From positions 558,001-622,000 of the forward strand of contig CAVOGD010000006.1 of the NCBI GenBank assembly GCA_963695155.1: a stretch of 64,000 bases of DNA. The letters run 5' to 3'. This stretch comes from SG8-30 sp963695155. Lineage in GTDB: Bacteria > Pseudomonadota > Gammaproteobacteria > Steroidobacterales > Steroidobacteraceae. The notes under the pieces were generated by a model. It worked only from the letters and a program-made list of their open reading frames with translations. It was not told the DNA's origin and made no database searches. Shown in pieces: positions 55,889-64,000 of the stretch; position 1 is the first letter of the stretch; each line of letters begins with the position of its first letter. The position numbers were made by a program, and so were the translations under genes.

Positions 55889-57769
55889 GTGACCAACCTG
55901 CTCACCCTGATCGTCGTCCTGCCGCTGGCCGGATTCCTGGTGAACGGCCTGCTGGGCAACCGGCTCGGCAACCGCTTCGTGTCCATCGCGGGCTGCGGGC
56001 TGCCGATCGCGTCGTTCCTGCTCACCGTGCAGGGCTTCCTGCTGCTGCAGGCCTCCGGCGGCGCACCGATCATCGAGACCGCCTTCACCTGGGCGCTGAT
56101 CGGCGGCTATTCGTTCGAGATCTCCTTCTACTTCGACCGCCTCAGCGCGGTCATGGCGCTGATCGTGACGGGCGTCGGCTCGCTGATCCACGTCTACTCG
56201 ATCGGTTACATGAAGGGCGACGACGGCTACGCGCGCTACTTCGCCTACCTGAACCTGTTCCTGTTCTTCATGCTGATGCTGGTGCTGGGCCGCTCGCTGC
56301 TGGTGCTGTTCGTGGGCTGGGAGGGCGTCGGCCTCGCCTCCTACCTGCTGATCGGCTTCTGGTTCCAGGACATGGACAAGGCGGTGGCCGGCAAGAAGGC
56401 CTTCATCACCAACCGCATCGGCGACGCCGGCTTCCTGCTCGGCATGTTCGTGCTGTACTCGGCGATCGGCACGCTGGAGATGGACCAGGTCAACGCGGCT
56501 TTCTCCGGCGACACGTTGCCGGTCGTCTCGGCCAGCCTGGTCGGCATCCTGCTGTTCATCGGCGCGACCGGCAAGTCGGCGCAGATCCCGCTGCACGTGT
56601 GGCTCCCGGACGCGATGGCCGGCCCCACGCCGGTCTCCGCGCTGATCCACGCCGCCACCATGGTGACGGCCGGCGTGTACATGGTCGCGCGGCTGTCCGG
56701 CCTGTACCTGCAGGCGCCCGAGGCCTCCGAGGTGGTCGCCGTCATCGGCGTGCTGACCGCCTTCTTCGCCGCCAGCATCGCGGTCGTGCAGACCGACATC
56801 AAGAAGGTGCTGGCCTATTCGACGATCTCGCAGCTCGGCTTCATGTTCCTGGCGGCGGGCGTCGGCGCCTACGGCGTCGCGGTGTTCCACCTCTACACGC
56901 ACGCCTTCTTCAAGGCCTGCCTGTTCCTGGGCGCCGGCAGCGTGATCCACGCCCTGGGCGGCGAGCAGGACATCCGCAAGATGGGCGGGCTGGCGCGCAG
57001 GATCCCGGTCACCTTCGTGACCTTCGCGGTGGCCACGGCGGCCATCGCCGGCCTGCCGCCGCTGGCCGGCTTCTTCTCCAAGGACGAGATCCTGTGGTTC
57101 GCGCTGGCCAGCGAGTTCGGCGGGTCCACCTGGCTGTTCGGCCTGGCCGCGCTCACCGCGCTCATGACCGCCTTCTACATGTTCCGCCTGCTGTGGCTGA
57201 CCTTCTTCGGCGCCTCGCGCATGGACGCGCACACCGAGTCGCACGTGCACGAGTCGCCGCTGTCCATGACCGGCGTGCTGGTGGTGCTGGCGGTGCTGTC
57301 GGGGATCGGCGGCTTCCTGGCGCTGCCGCACTTCCTCGAGCCGGTGCTGCCGCTGCCCGGCACCCATGAAGGGATGCACTTCCTGCACAGCTGGCTGCTG
57401 GTCGGCTCGACCGTCATCGCGCTGGCCGGCCTGGCCGGCGCCGCGTGGTTCTACAGCGGCGACGGCAGCCGCGCGACGCGGGTGCGCGAGCGCTTCCAGG
57501 GCCTGCACAAGCTGCTGGACGGCAAGTACTACGTGGACGAGGCCTACGAGGGCTTCATCGGCAAGCCGCTGGTGTGGCTGTCCGACCGCGTCTTCCTGCG
57601 CGCGGGCGACCGCGTGCTCATCGACGGTTCGCTGCACGGGCTGACCGACCTGGCGCGCCGCGGCGCCGGCCTGCTGGGCCGCGTCCAGACCGGCAGCCTG
57701 CACCAGTACGCCTGGCTGGTGCTGGCCGGCATTGTCGCGATCCTGGCGTGGAGCTGGCGCTATGTCTGA
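55889..57769 (+). CDS. nuoL: NADH-quinone oxidoreductase subunit L
   Basis: A 626-residue antiporter-like proton pump subunit with a GTG start. Motifs: 'VGWEGVGLASYLLIGFW', 'LPDAMAGPTPVSALIHA' and 'KKVLAYSTISQLG'. It includes the long C-terminal lateral helix. Intact and of usual length. Confidence 0.96.
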   Translation: MTNLLTLIVVLPLAGFLVNGLLGNRLGNRFVSIAGCGLPIASFLLTVQGFLLLQASGGAPIIETAFTWALIGGYSFEISFYFDRLSAVMALIVTGVGSLIHVYSIGYMKGDDGYARYFAYLNLFLFFMLMLVLGRSLLVLFVGWEGVGLASYLLIGFWFQDMDKAVAGKKAFITNRIGDAGFLLGMFVLYSAIGTLEMDQVNAAFSGDTLPVVSASLVGILLFIGATGKSAQIPLHVWLPDAMAGPTPVSALIHAATMVTAGVYMVARLSGLYLQAPEASEVVAVIGVLTAFFAASIAVVQTDIKKVLAYSTISQLGFMFLAAGVGAYGVAVFHLYTHAFFKACLFLGAGSVIHALGGEQDIRKMGGLARRIPVTFVTFAVATAAIAGLPPLAGFFSKDEILWFALASEFGGSTWLFGLAALTALMTAFYMFRLLWLTFFGASRMDAHTESHVHESPLSMTGVLVVLAVLSGIGGFLALPHFLEPVLPLPGTHEGMHFLHSWLLVGSTVIALAGLAGAAWFYSGDGSRATRVRERFQGLHKLLDGKYYVDEAYEGFIGKPLVWLSDRVFLRAGDRVLIDGSLHGLTDLARRGAGLLGRVQTGSLHQYAWLVLAGIVAILAWSWRYV

Positions 57770-59300
57770 AGCAAGCATGCTCAACGCCGTGCTGTTCCTC
57801 CCCGTGCTGGGCATCCTGCTGCTGCTCGGGACGCCGAAGCAGCGCGAGGACTGGATGCGCGGCGTGTCGCTGGTCGTCATGCTGGTGCAGCTGGCGCTGG
57901 CGGCCTGGCTGTACGTGCAGTTCGACGGCAGCCTGTCCGGGCTGCAGTTCGAGACGCGCCTGCCCTGGATCGAGACCTGGGGCGTCCACTACCACATCGG
58001 CCTGGACGGCCTGAACATCCTGCTCGTGCTGCTGACCGCCTTCCTCGGCCCGCTGGTCGTGGCCGGCGCGTTCAGCGCGATCGACAAGGACGTCAAGCTG
58101 TTCTACGCGATGCTGTTCTTCATCCAGTTCGCGATGATCGGCACGTTCCTCGCCCAGGACCTGTTCCTGTTCTACGTGTTCTGGGAAACGATGCTGATCC
58201 CGATGTTCCTGCTGATCGGCATCTGGGGCGGCGAACGGCGCATCTACGCGACCCTCAAGTTCGTGCTGTACACGGCGTTCGGCAGCATCCTGATGCTGGC
58301 GGCCGTGATCTACATGGTGTACTCGCTGTACACGACGACGGGCATCACGTCCTTCGCCTTCGCCGACCTGTACGACTCGCAGCTGCCGCTCGACGTGCAG
58401 ACCCTGCTGCTGGCGGCGTTTGCGCTGTCGTTCGCGATCAAGGTGCCGATCGTGCCGTTCCACACCTGGCTGCCGGACGCGCACGTCGAGGCGCCGACCG
58501 CCGGCTCGGTGATCCTGGCCGGCGTGCTGCTGAAGATGGGAACCTACGGCTTCATCAAGCTCGGCTTCCCGATGTTCCCGGACGCGACCCTGCTGATGAC
58601 GCCGCTCATCATGGTGATGGCGGTGGTCAGCATCATCTACGGCGCCTGCCTCGCGCTGGTGCAGGACGACATCAAGAAGATCATCGCCTACTCCTCGATC
58701 AGCCACCTCGGCTACGTCATGCTGGGGCTGGTCAGCTATGACCTGCTGGGCGTGCAGGGCGCGATCATCCAGATGGTGAGCCACGGCCTGATCTCGGGCG
58801 GGCTGTTCCTCATGGTCGGCATGATCTACGAGCGCTGCCACACGCGCGACCTGTTCGCCTATGGCGGCCTCGCCAAGCTGCTGCCGGTGTACTCGGTGTT
58901 CCTCATGATCCTGACGCTGGCCTCGGTCGGCCTGCCGACCACCAGCGGCTTCACCGGCGAGTTCCTGGTCCTGATCGGCGCCTTCAACGCCGCCTGGCCG
59001 CTGCACGGCGTCGGCGTATCGTGGCCGCTGGTGCTGGTGTGCCTGGCGGTCGTGGGCGTGGTGCTGGGCGCGTTGTACATGCTGCGCATGGTGCAGTACA
59101 TGCTGTTCGGCGAGGTCAAGGCGCCGCACCAGCCGATCCTCGACCTCGGCCTGCGCGAGAAGCTGATCCTCGGCGCGATCGTCGCCGCGGTGTTCGCCAT
59201 GGGCCTGTTCCCGAACAGCTTCCTGCAGAAGACGGAGGTCGCCGCGCGCGACTACCAGCAGTGGGTCATGCCACAGCCGACTGACGAGGTCGAACCATGA
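57762..59300 (+). CDS. nuoM: NADH-quinone oxidoreductase subunit M
   Basis: A 512-residue antiporter-like subunit. Motifs: 'VFWETMLIPMFLLIGIWGG', 'LPDAHVEAPTAGSV' and 'KKIIAYSSISHLGYVMLG'. ATG overlaps the nuoL stop by 8 bases. Intact. Confidence 0.96.
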   Translation: MSEASMLNAVLFLPVLGILLLLGTPKQREDWMRGVSLVVMLVQLALAAWLYVQFDGSLSGLQFETRLPWIETWGVHYHIGLDGLNILLVLLTAFLGPLVVAGAFSAIDKDVKLFYAMLFFIQFAMIGTFLAQDLFLFYVFWETMLIPMFLLIGIWGGERRIYATLKFVLYTAFGSILMLAAVIYMVYSLYTTTGITSFAFADLYDSQLPLDVQTLLLAAFALSFAIKVPIVPFHTWLPDAHVEAPTAGSVILAGVLLKMGTYGFIKLGFPMFPDATLLMTPLIMVMAVVSIIYGACLALVQDDIKKIIAYSSISHLGYVMLGLVSYDLLGVQGAIIQMVSHGLISGGLFLMVGMIYERCHTRDLFAYGGLAKLLPVYSVFLMILTLASVGLPTTSGFTGEFLVLIGAFNAAWPLHGVGVSWPLVLVCLAVVGVVLGALYMLRMVQYMLFGEVKAPHQPILDLGLREKLILGAIVAAVFAMGLFPNSFLQKTEVAARDYQQWVMPQPTDEVEP

Positions 59301-60683
59301 GCCTGCAACTCGTGCTCACCGCGATGCTGCCCGAGCACCTGCTGCTCCTGGGCATCGTGGGCGTGCTGATCCTCGAGATCGCCACCGACCGGCACCGCGA
59401 CGCGCTGCCGTTCACCTTCGCCGTGGTGGCGACCGCCGCGCTGGCCGCCCTGTGGCTGCACGTGTCGGACTTCGCGGGCGCGCCGTTCCCCGGCCAGTTC
59501 TCGGTGGACCCGGCCGCCACGCTGGCCAAGGCCATCCTGCTGCTTGCTGACGCTGCCGGTGCTGCTGATGTCGCGCGACGATTTCAGCGGGACCCGCTTC
59601 CCGGCGCTGTTGCTGTCGTCGCTGTACGGCGCCTGCCTGCTGCTGTCGTCGGACAGCTTCCTCACGCTGTTCCTCGCGCTCGAGCTGATGTCCATGCCGG
59701 TGTACGCACTGGTGCTGCTGGCCTGGCGGCGCGCGCAGAGCGCCGAGGCGGCGCTCAAGTACCTGGTGCTGGGCGGCGCCGGCTCGGCCTCGCTGCTGAT
59801 GGGCATCACGCTGATCTTCGGCGCGACCGGCTCGTTCGAGCTGGCCGCCTTCCGCACGGCGGTGGTCTCGACGGATCCGCTGGCGCTGGCCGGCGTCGGC
59901 CTGGTGCTCGTGGCGTTCTTCCTGAAGGCCGCCGTGGTGCCGTTCCACACCTGGGCGCCGGATGCCTACGAGGGCGCCAGCATCCCGGTGACCGCCTACA
60001 TGGCCACCGTCATCAAGGCCGCGGTGCTGTTCGTCGCGGTGCGCATGTTCTGGGGCCTGGCGGCACCCGCCGGGCTGGCCATGCTGATCTGTGCGCTGCC
60101 GCTCGTCTCGATGATCTGGGGCAACCTCGTGGCGATGCGCCAGGAGAACTTCCGCCGCATGATCGCCTACTCGTCGGTGGCCCACGCCGGCTTCCTGTTC
60201 TTCGCGTTCCTGGGCGAGGACCCGGGCCGCTACCAGGCCATCGCCTTCTACGTGGTCGCCTACGGCCTCACCAACCTGCTGGCCTTCGCCTGCCTGCCGG
60301 CCGGCGCCGACGACGCGCTGCGCGACCGGCTCGACTCGCTGAAGGGCCTGTTCCAGCGCAGCCCCTACGCGGCCGTGATGATCGCGGCGGCGATGCTGTC
60401 GCTGGCCGGCATCCCGCCGTTCCCGGGCTTCGTCGCGAAGTTCCTGATCTTCAAGAACGTGATCGCCGCCGGCTACACGGGCTGGGCGGTCGCCGGCCTG
60501 ATCGGCAGCTACCTCGGCATCTACTTCTACCTGCGCGTCATCCAGTACATGTTCATGAGCGCCGACGCGCCGGCCGGCGAGCCCCGCCCGATGGGCCGGG
60601 TCGTGCTGGCCGCGAGCCTGATCTGCATCGTGCCGGTGCTGCTGATCACGGTCTTCCCCGGCTGGCTGCTCGACCGGCTCTGA
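59297..60683 (+). CDS. nuoN: NADH-quinone oxidoreductase subunit N (frameshifted)
   Basis: An antiporter-like subunit of about 461 residues after frame repair. The N-terminus ('LLLLGIVGVLILEIATDRH') and the main part ('LALELMSMPVYALVLLAWRR', 'WAPDAYEGASIPVTAY', 'RMIAYSSVAHAGF') lie in two frames that join at 59543 if one C is removed (CTGCTGCTTGCTG). It is the last nuo gene; repeat cluster R7 follows. Confidence 0.92.
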
Positions 60684-60784
60684 CGCCGGTCCGGGCGGTC
60701 GCCCCGGGACTCGCTGCCTCGGAGTCTGGCTCCACCGGATCAGCCGCGAGGGTGTTCGGCGCAGCCGGCCCGAGGTCGCTCGAG

Positions 60785-60868
60785 CGTCTGCCCCCTCCCA
60801 GGGTCTGCCCCCTCCCAGGGTCTGACCCCTCCTGGGGTCTGACCCTTCCGGACCGCTGGTCACGGCAC
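60785..60868. repeat. Palindromic GGGGTC(A/T)GACCCC repeat cluster R7 (degenerate)
   Basis: Four units in the GGTCTG(A/C)CCCCTCC orientation, the first two mutated at the centre (GTCTGCCCCCTCCC). The tail TTCCGGACCGCTGGTCACGGCAC matches those of R2, R3 and R5. It lies about 100 bases after nuoN. Confidence 0.8.
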
Positions 60869-61105
60869 TGCCTGCGGGCGCGCGAGGTGGTCGTGGTCCC
60901 CTGAGCGAGCGACTTTCCTCGGAGCGAGCGTGGGGACCCGACCGGATCCCGCGCGCCCGCGCGGAAGCGCGGCAGCTACAGCCAAGGCGCAAGCGGGCCG
61001 CGTCCCCTACGCATCAACCGCAAGTGATCCCCGCCCAGCGCTGTCAACCGCAGCCGGGCCCGCGCGTTGTGGGGGTATCCATACGACGATTGCCAAGGAG
61101 CACCC
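60869..61105. other. Intergenic region after nuo operon
   Basis: With the 100 bases before R7, this is a stretch of about 420 bases without a gene. It has several GAGCGAGCG strings and a final CCAAGGAGCACCC ribosome site for the next gene. I see no clear terminator or promoter. Confidence 0.4.
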
Positions 61106-61636
61106 ATGTATCGCAAGCAAATCCTGGCCGTGCTGGCCCTCTCGGCCCTCGCGAGTACCGCTGCGCTGGCGCAGGACACCGCCCCGGTCCCGGCCCCCGT
61201 GCCCGGCGACCGCTGGACCGAACTGCAGAACATGACCCCCGAAGAACGCCAGGCTGCGCGCCAGGCGGAGCGCGATCGCTGGCGCGCCATGAGCGCGGAG
61301 GAGCGCGCAGCGGCCCGCGAGGCCGCCCACGAGCGCTGGCAGGCCATGAGCGAGGAGGAACGCGCGGCCGCCATCGAGAAGCGCCAGCAAGCCTCCCAGC
61401 AGCGCCGCCAGATGGCGATCGAGCATTGGGAGGGCATGACCCCGGAAGAGCGGGAAGCGGCCCTCAAGCAGCGCGAGGCGCGCCGCACGGCCGCCCGCGA
61501 GCGCTGGGAGTCCATGACACCCGAGCAGCGTGAAGCGGCTCGCGCCAAGCGCGCGGAACATGGCGGGTCCCTGCGCGGCCCCGGCGGCTTCGGCAAGCGG
61601 CCCGGGGCGCCCCGCCCGGGCGGTGGCGGCGGCTGA
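61106..61636 (+). CDS. Secreted repetitive helical protein, DUF3106-like
   Basis: A 176-residue protein with a signal peptide ('AVLALSALASTAALAQ'). It is then built from about seven imperfect repeats around '(W)xxM(T/S)(P/A)EER(E/Q)AA', such as 'MTPEERQAARQAE' and 'MSAEERAAAREAAHERW'. The result is a long charged helix with a Gly-rich tail ('GGSLRGPGGFGKRPGAP'). It resembles DUF3106 and Spy-like periplasmic proteins. Possible roles are metal or chaperone binding in the periplasm; none is shown. Confidence 0.75.
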   Translation: MYRKQILAVLALSALASTAALAQDTAPVPAPVPGDRWTELQNMTPEERQAARQAERDRWRAMSAEERAAAREAAHERWQAMSEEERAAAIEKRQQASQQRRQMAIEHWEGMTPEEREAALKQREARRTAARERWESMTPEQREAARAKRAEHGGSLRGPGGFGKRPGAPRPGGGGG

Positions 61637-61675
61637 CCACCGCGGCCGGCCCGCGTAGCCGGCAGCAGACAACCT

Positions 61676-61716
61676 TGCGCCGGAGGCGTCTCCTGAAGGC
61701 CTCCGGCGCAGTCGTT
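61676..61716 (+). terminator. Perfect hairpin after the repetitive secreted protein
   Basis: TGCGCCGGAGGC at 61676-61687 pairs perfectly with GCCTCCGGCGCA at 61699-61710 around an 11-base loop. Only a weak T run follows (GTCGTTT), so it could be a terminator or an RNA-stabilising hairpin. It lies 40 bases past the stop. Confidence 0.6.
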
Positions 61717-61911
61717 TGCGGCGGCGCCAGGCGGCGGGCTCGCCCCGGCCCGGCGCCCCGGCGGTCACGGTATACTGCGTCCGTCGCCGGGGGGACCGTG
61801 CGCCGTTGCCAGGCCCGCATCGCGGACGTTCCGGCGGGCCCTACGGAACTGTTCGCCCCAGCCTGCGTCTACGCGACGCCACCAACCGAAACAAGCACCG
61901 GATCACCACAC

Positions 61912-63930
61912 ATGAGACCTGCAGCATTGCCCGCCTCACGCATGCCGTTGTTCGCCGCCGCGCTCGCTGCGCTGCTGTTGGCGGCCGGTTGCGGCGGCGG
62001 ACGACCGCACGCCGCGCCCGCGTTCCCGTCTGCCGAGGCGGCCGAAGGCCAGGTCGAACTGCAGTGGAATGCGGTGACCGGCGCGAGCAGCTATACGATC
62101 CTGTGGTCCGACAGCGCAGCCGGCGCCGGCACCGTCAACACGATCGCCGACGTCACCGACACGCGCTACGTGCACACCGGGCTCACCAACCTGCTTACCT
62201 ACACCTATCGCATCCTCGCCGTGTCCGGCGGCGGTCGCGGCCCCGCCAGCAACGCGGTGCAGGCCACGCCGGGGCCGGTGCCCGGACCCGTGGAATGGGC
62301 GACCGTCGTCACCGAGGGCGACGATCACGTCGTTCACTTCGCGCCGGCCGCGCGCGCCACCGGCTACCGGGTCTACGTGGCCCTGGCATCCGGCGACCTG
62401 GCGGGACGGCGTCCCGCTGCGCTCTACGACGAGGCTACCGCCTCGCCGCTCCGGCGGCCCGACATGGGCGTCACGACGCCGCTCTATTACCGCGTCATCG
62501 CGATGAACGACTCGCGGATCGGCGTGGACGGGCCGGTCGTGGTGTCCGCCACCCACACGATCATCAACATCGACCTGCCGCCCACGGCGCCGGCCTTCGG
62601 CGATCCGAACGCGGACCGCTGCCTCGACCTCGTGGGTGCCACCGGCAACTGCCTGGGCACGCTGACCGCGCGCGACATGGCCGCGGCCGGCCTGTCAGAC
62701 CTGTTTGCCGCGGGCCGGGTCAACGGCGATTCGCGCTATGCCGACTTCAATGGCGACCTGCGTGCGGACCTGTTCAGCAATACGCTGTCGCCCGCGACGG
62801 AGACCGCGTCGCGCGCGCTGCTGCACGTCAACCAGGGCACGGGGAACTTCGCGGCCGACACCGGCGTGACCGGGCTCGGCATCGGCGGCTACGGCGGCAC
62901 GCTGCTGGCCGCGGACTTCGACAACGACGGCGACGTCGACCTGCTGGCGCCGTACGACACCGGCCAGGGCGACGGCGCGCAGAACTGGCTGCTCTCGAAC
63001 AATGGCGGGGCCGTGTTCACCGACACGGCCGCGGCCGCCGGCCTCGCCACCAACCCGGCCGGCGCGGCCTACGTGCCGCGCGGCGGCCAGGCGGCGGACT
63101 TCAACGAGGACGGCCGCGTGGACCTGCTGTTCGGCTCGCGGCTGCTGGTCAACAACGGCAACGGCACGTTCACCGACGGCAGCGCCGCGGCCGGCCTGCC
63201 GGTGCGCGCCGACCAGGGCCTCAAGCTGTTCGACGTGGACCTGGATGGCGACCTCGACCTGGTCCACCACGACGGCGCCGTGACGCGCCTGTACCGCAAC
63301 GCCGCGGGCGTCTTCGACGGCGGCACGATCGTGGACGAGGACACGACGCAGGCGACGTTCGGGTTCGGCCTGAACGTCTGCGACGTCAACAGCGACGGCT
63401 TCGAGGACGTGCTGGTCGCCCGCAACGTCACCGCGACGGGCACCGGCATCCCGCGCCTGCTGGTCAACGTCAACGGCCAGCTGCTGCCGTCGTCGCTGCC
63501 GGACGGCATCATCGTCGCCGACGACCTGGTGGCGCACAACGACCTGCTGGCCTGTGGCGACATAGACGACAACGGCGTCATCGACGTGCTGGCGCGCTGG
63601 GGCACCACCTACCGTTCGATGCGCGCGGCGCGGCCGCTCGCCACGGTCATCAGGCTGCGGGTCGTCGGCACGGGCGGCGAGCGGAACCAGCAGGGCCGCA
63701 TCGTGCGGCTCGTGCCGCAGTCGATGCCGAGCCGCCGCATCACGCGGGTCATCGAGTCCGGCTCGGGCCTGCAGTCGCAGAACCAGTACGACCTGCTCAT
63801 CGGCGCGCCCTGGCCCGGCACCTACGACGTGACGGTGCGCTTCGCCAGCGGCACGGTCGCGGGCACGACCACCCCGGGCAGCTCGCTGACGATCTACGCG
63901 GACGGCCGGGTGGTGTCAGGGCTGCAGTAA
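61912..63930 (+). CDS. FG-GAP/VCBS repeat lipoprotein with fibronectin-like and ASPIC/UnbV domains
   Basis: A 672-residue surface or periplasmic lipoprotein (lipobox 'LLLAAGC'). Residues about 38-215 are two fibronectin type III-like domains ('VELQWNAVTGASSYTILW'). A beta-propeller follows, with at least six Asp-rich calcium-type loops such as 'ADFDNDGDVDLLAP', 'ADFNEDGRVDLLFG' and 'DVNSDGFEDVLVAR'. The C-terminal part is ASPIC/UnbV-like ('NQQGRIVRLVP', 'TRVIESGSGLQSQNQY', 'GTYDVTVRF'). It is likely an adhesion or binding protein. The ATG at 61912 is chosen for the signal peptide. Confidence 0.85.
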   Translation: MRPAALPASRMPLFAAALAALLLAAGCGGGRPHAAPAFPSAEAAEGQVELQWNAVTGASSYTILWSDSAAGAGTVNTIADVTDTRYVHTGLTNLLTYTYRILAVSGGGRGPASNAVQATPGPVPGPVEWATVVTEGDDHVVHFAPAARATGYRVYVALASGDLAGRRPAALYDEATASPLRRPDMGVTTPLYYRVIAMNDSRIGVDGPVVVSATHTIINIDLPPTAPAFGDPNADRCLDLVGATGNCLGTLTARDMAAAGLSDLFAAGRVNGDSRYADFNGDLRADLFSNTLSPATETASRALLHVNQGTGNFAADTGVTGLGIGGYGGTLLAADFDNDGDVDLLAPYDTGQGDGAQNWLLSNNGGAVFTDTAAAAGLATNPAGAAYVPRGGQAADFNEDGRVDLLFGSRLLVNNGNGTFTDGSAAAGLPVRADQGLKLFDVDLDGDLDLVHHDGAVTRLYRNAAGVFDGGTIVDEDTTQATFGFGLNVCDVNSDGFEDVLVARNVTATGTGIPRLLVNVNGQLLPSSLPDGIIVADDLVAHNDLLACGDIDDNGVIDVLARWGTTYRSMRAARPLATVIRLRVVGTGGERNQQGRIVRLVPQSMPSRRITRVIESGSGLQSQNQYDLLIGAPWPGTYDVTVRFASGTVAGTTTPGSSLTIYADGRVVSGLQ

Positions 63931-64000
63931 CCGCTGACGACGCTTAGTGGGCGCGAGCGGGCCGGGGTCGCTCGCTCAGCCGATCTTTATTCGCTCGCCG
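63931..64000. other. End of window, no gene seen
   Basis: The last 70 bases have no coding sequence that I can support. A loose inverted repeat (GAGCGGGCCGGGGTCGCTCGCTC) is visible and could be part of a terminator, but the T run is short. Confidence 0.3.

Overview
The window is a GC-rich, tightly packed chromosomal segment, most likely from an uncultured or little-studied gammaproteobacterium. The basis is a NuoA-N operon, two TonB-dependent receptors, RluF, YebC, NnrU and YgbA proteins, ATGA/GTGA gene overlaps and a Gram-negative envelope gene set. The lineage below class is inference. I saw no tRNA, rRNA, CRISPR array, integrase, transposase or prophage gene.

Layout. 1-1.4 kb: end of a DUF192 gene and an OmpA-type porin. 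1.8-13.4 kb: a nutrient or peptide locus in which two SusC-like TonB receptors flank a tandem pair of TPR-sulfotransferases and a tandem pair of secreted retropepsin-like proteases. 13.5-21 kb: small envelope and housekeeping genes (nitroreductase, MscS channel, LapA-like protein, S41 protease, acyl-CoA desaturase, bactofilin). 21.7-28.3 kb: an electron-transfer cluster with five multiheme or diheme cytochromes c, a Tat-exported four-cluster ferredoxin and an NrfD/PsrC membrane quinone protein, but no recognisable catalytic subunit. 28.5-38.5 kb: esterase, M3 peptidase, OPT transporter, cyclopropane fatty acid synthase, then deoC with two aldehyde dehydrogenase genes, the second lacking its catalytic half. 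38.6-44.2 kb: cytochrome lipoprotein, a glyoxalase-adenylate cyclase fusion, RluF, thioesterase, SUI1/YciH, NnrU, YebC and a solitary HicA-like toxin. 44.3-46.7 kb: nrfHA-ygbA for ammonifying nitrite reduction and nitrosative stress. 47.6-60.7 kb: a complete nuoABCDEFGHIJKLMN operon with an unusually short NuoG. 61.1-64 kb: a repetitive secreted protein and an FG-GAP/ASPIC lipoprotein.

How the genes work together. Complex I feeds the quinone pool. NrfH/NrfA drains it to nitrite, and the NrfD-cytochrome cluster probably exchanges electrons between quinol and periplasmic cytochromes. About 29 heme-binding motifs lie in 8 proteins, so anaerobic or microaerobic respiration is a main theme.

Two features run through the whole window. 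First, a palindromic repeat family built on GGGGTC(A/T)GACCCC occurs at seven intergenic sites, mostly at gene 3' ends. Second, six genes (TonB receptor 1, S41 protease, nrfA, nuoF, nuoG, nuoN) are broken by about 15 single-base indels while conserved protein sequence continues across every break. This points to assembly or sequencing error rather than gene decay.
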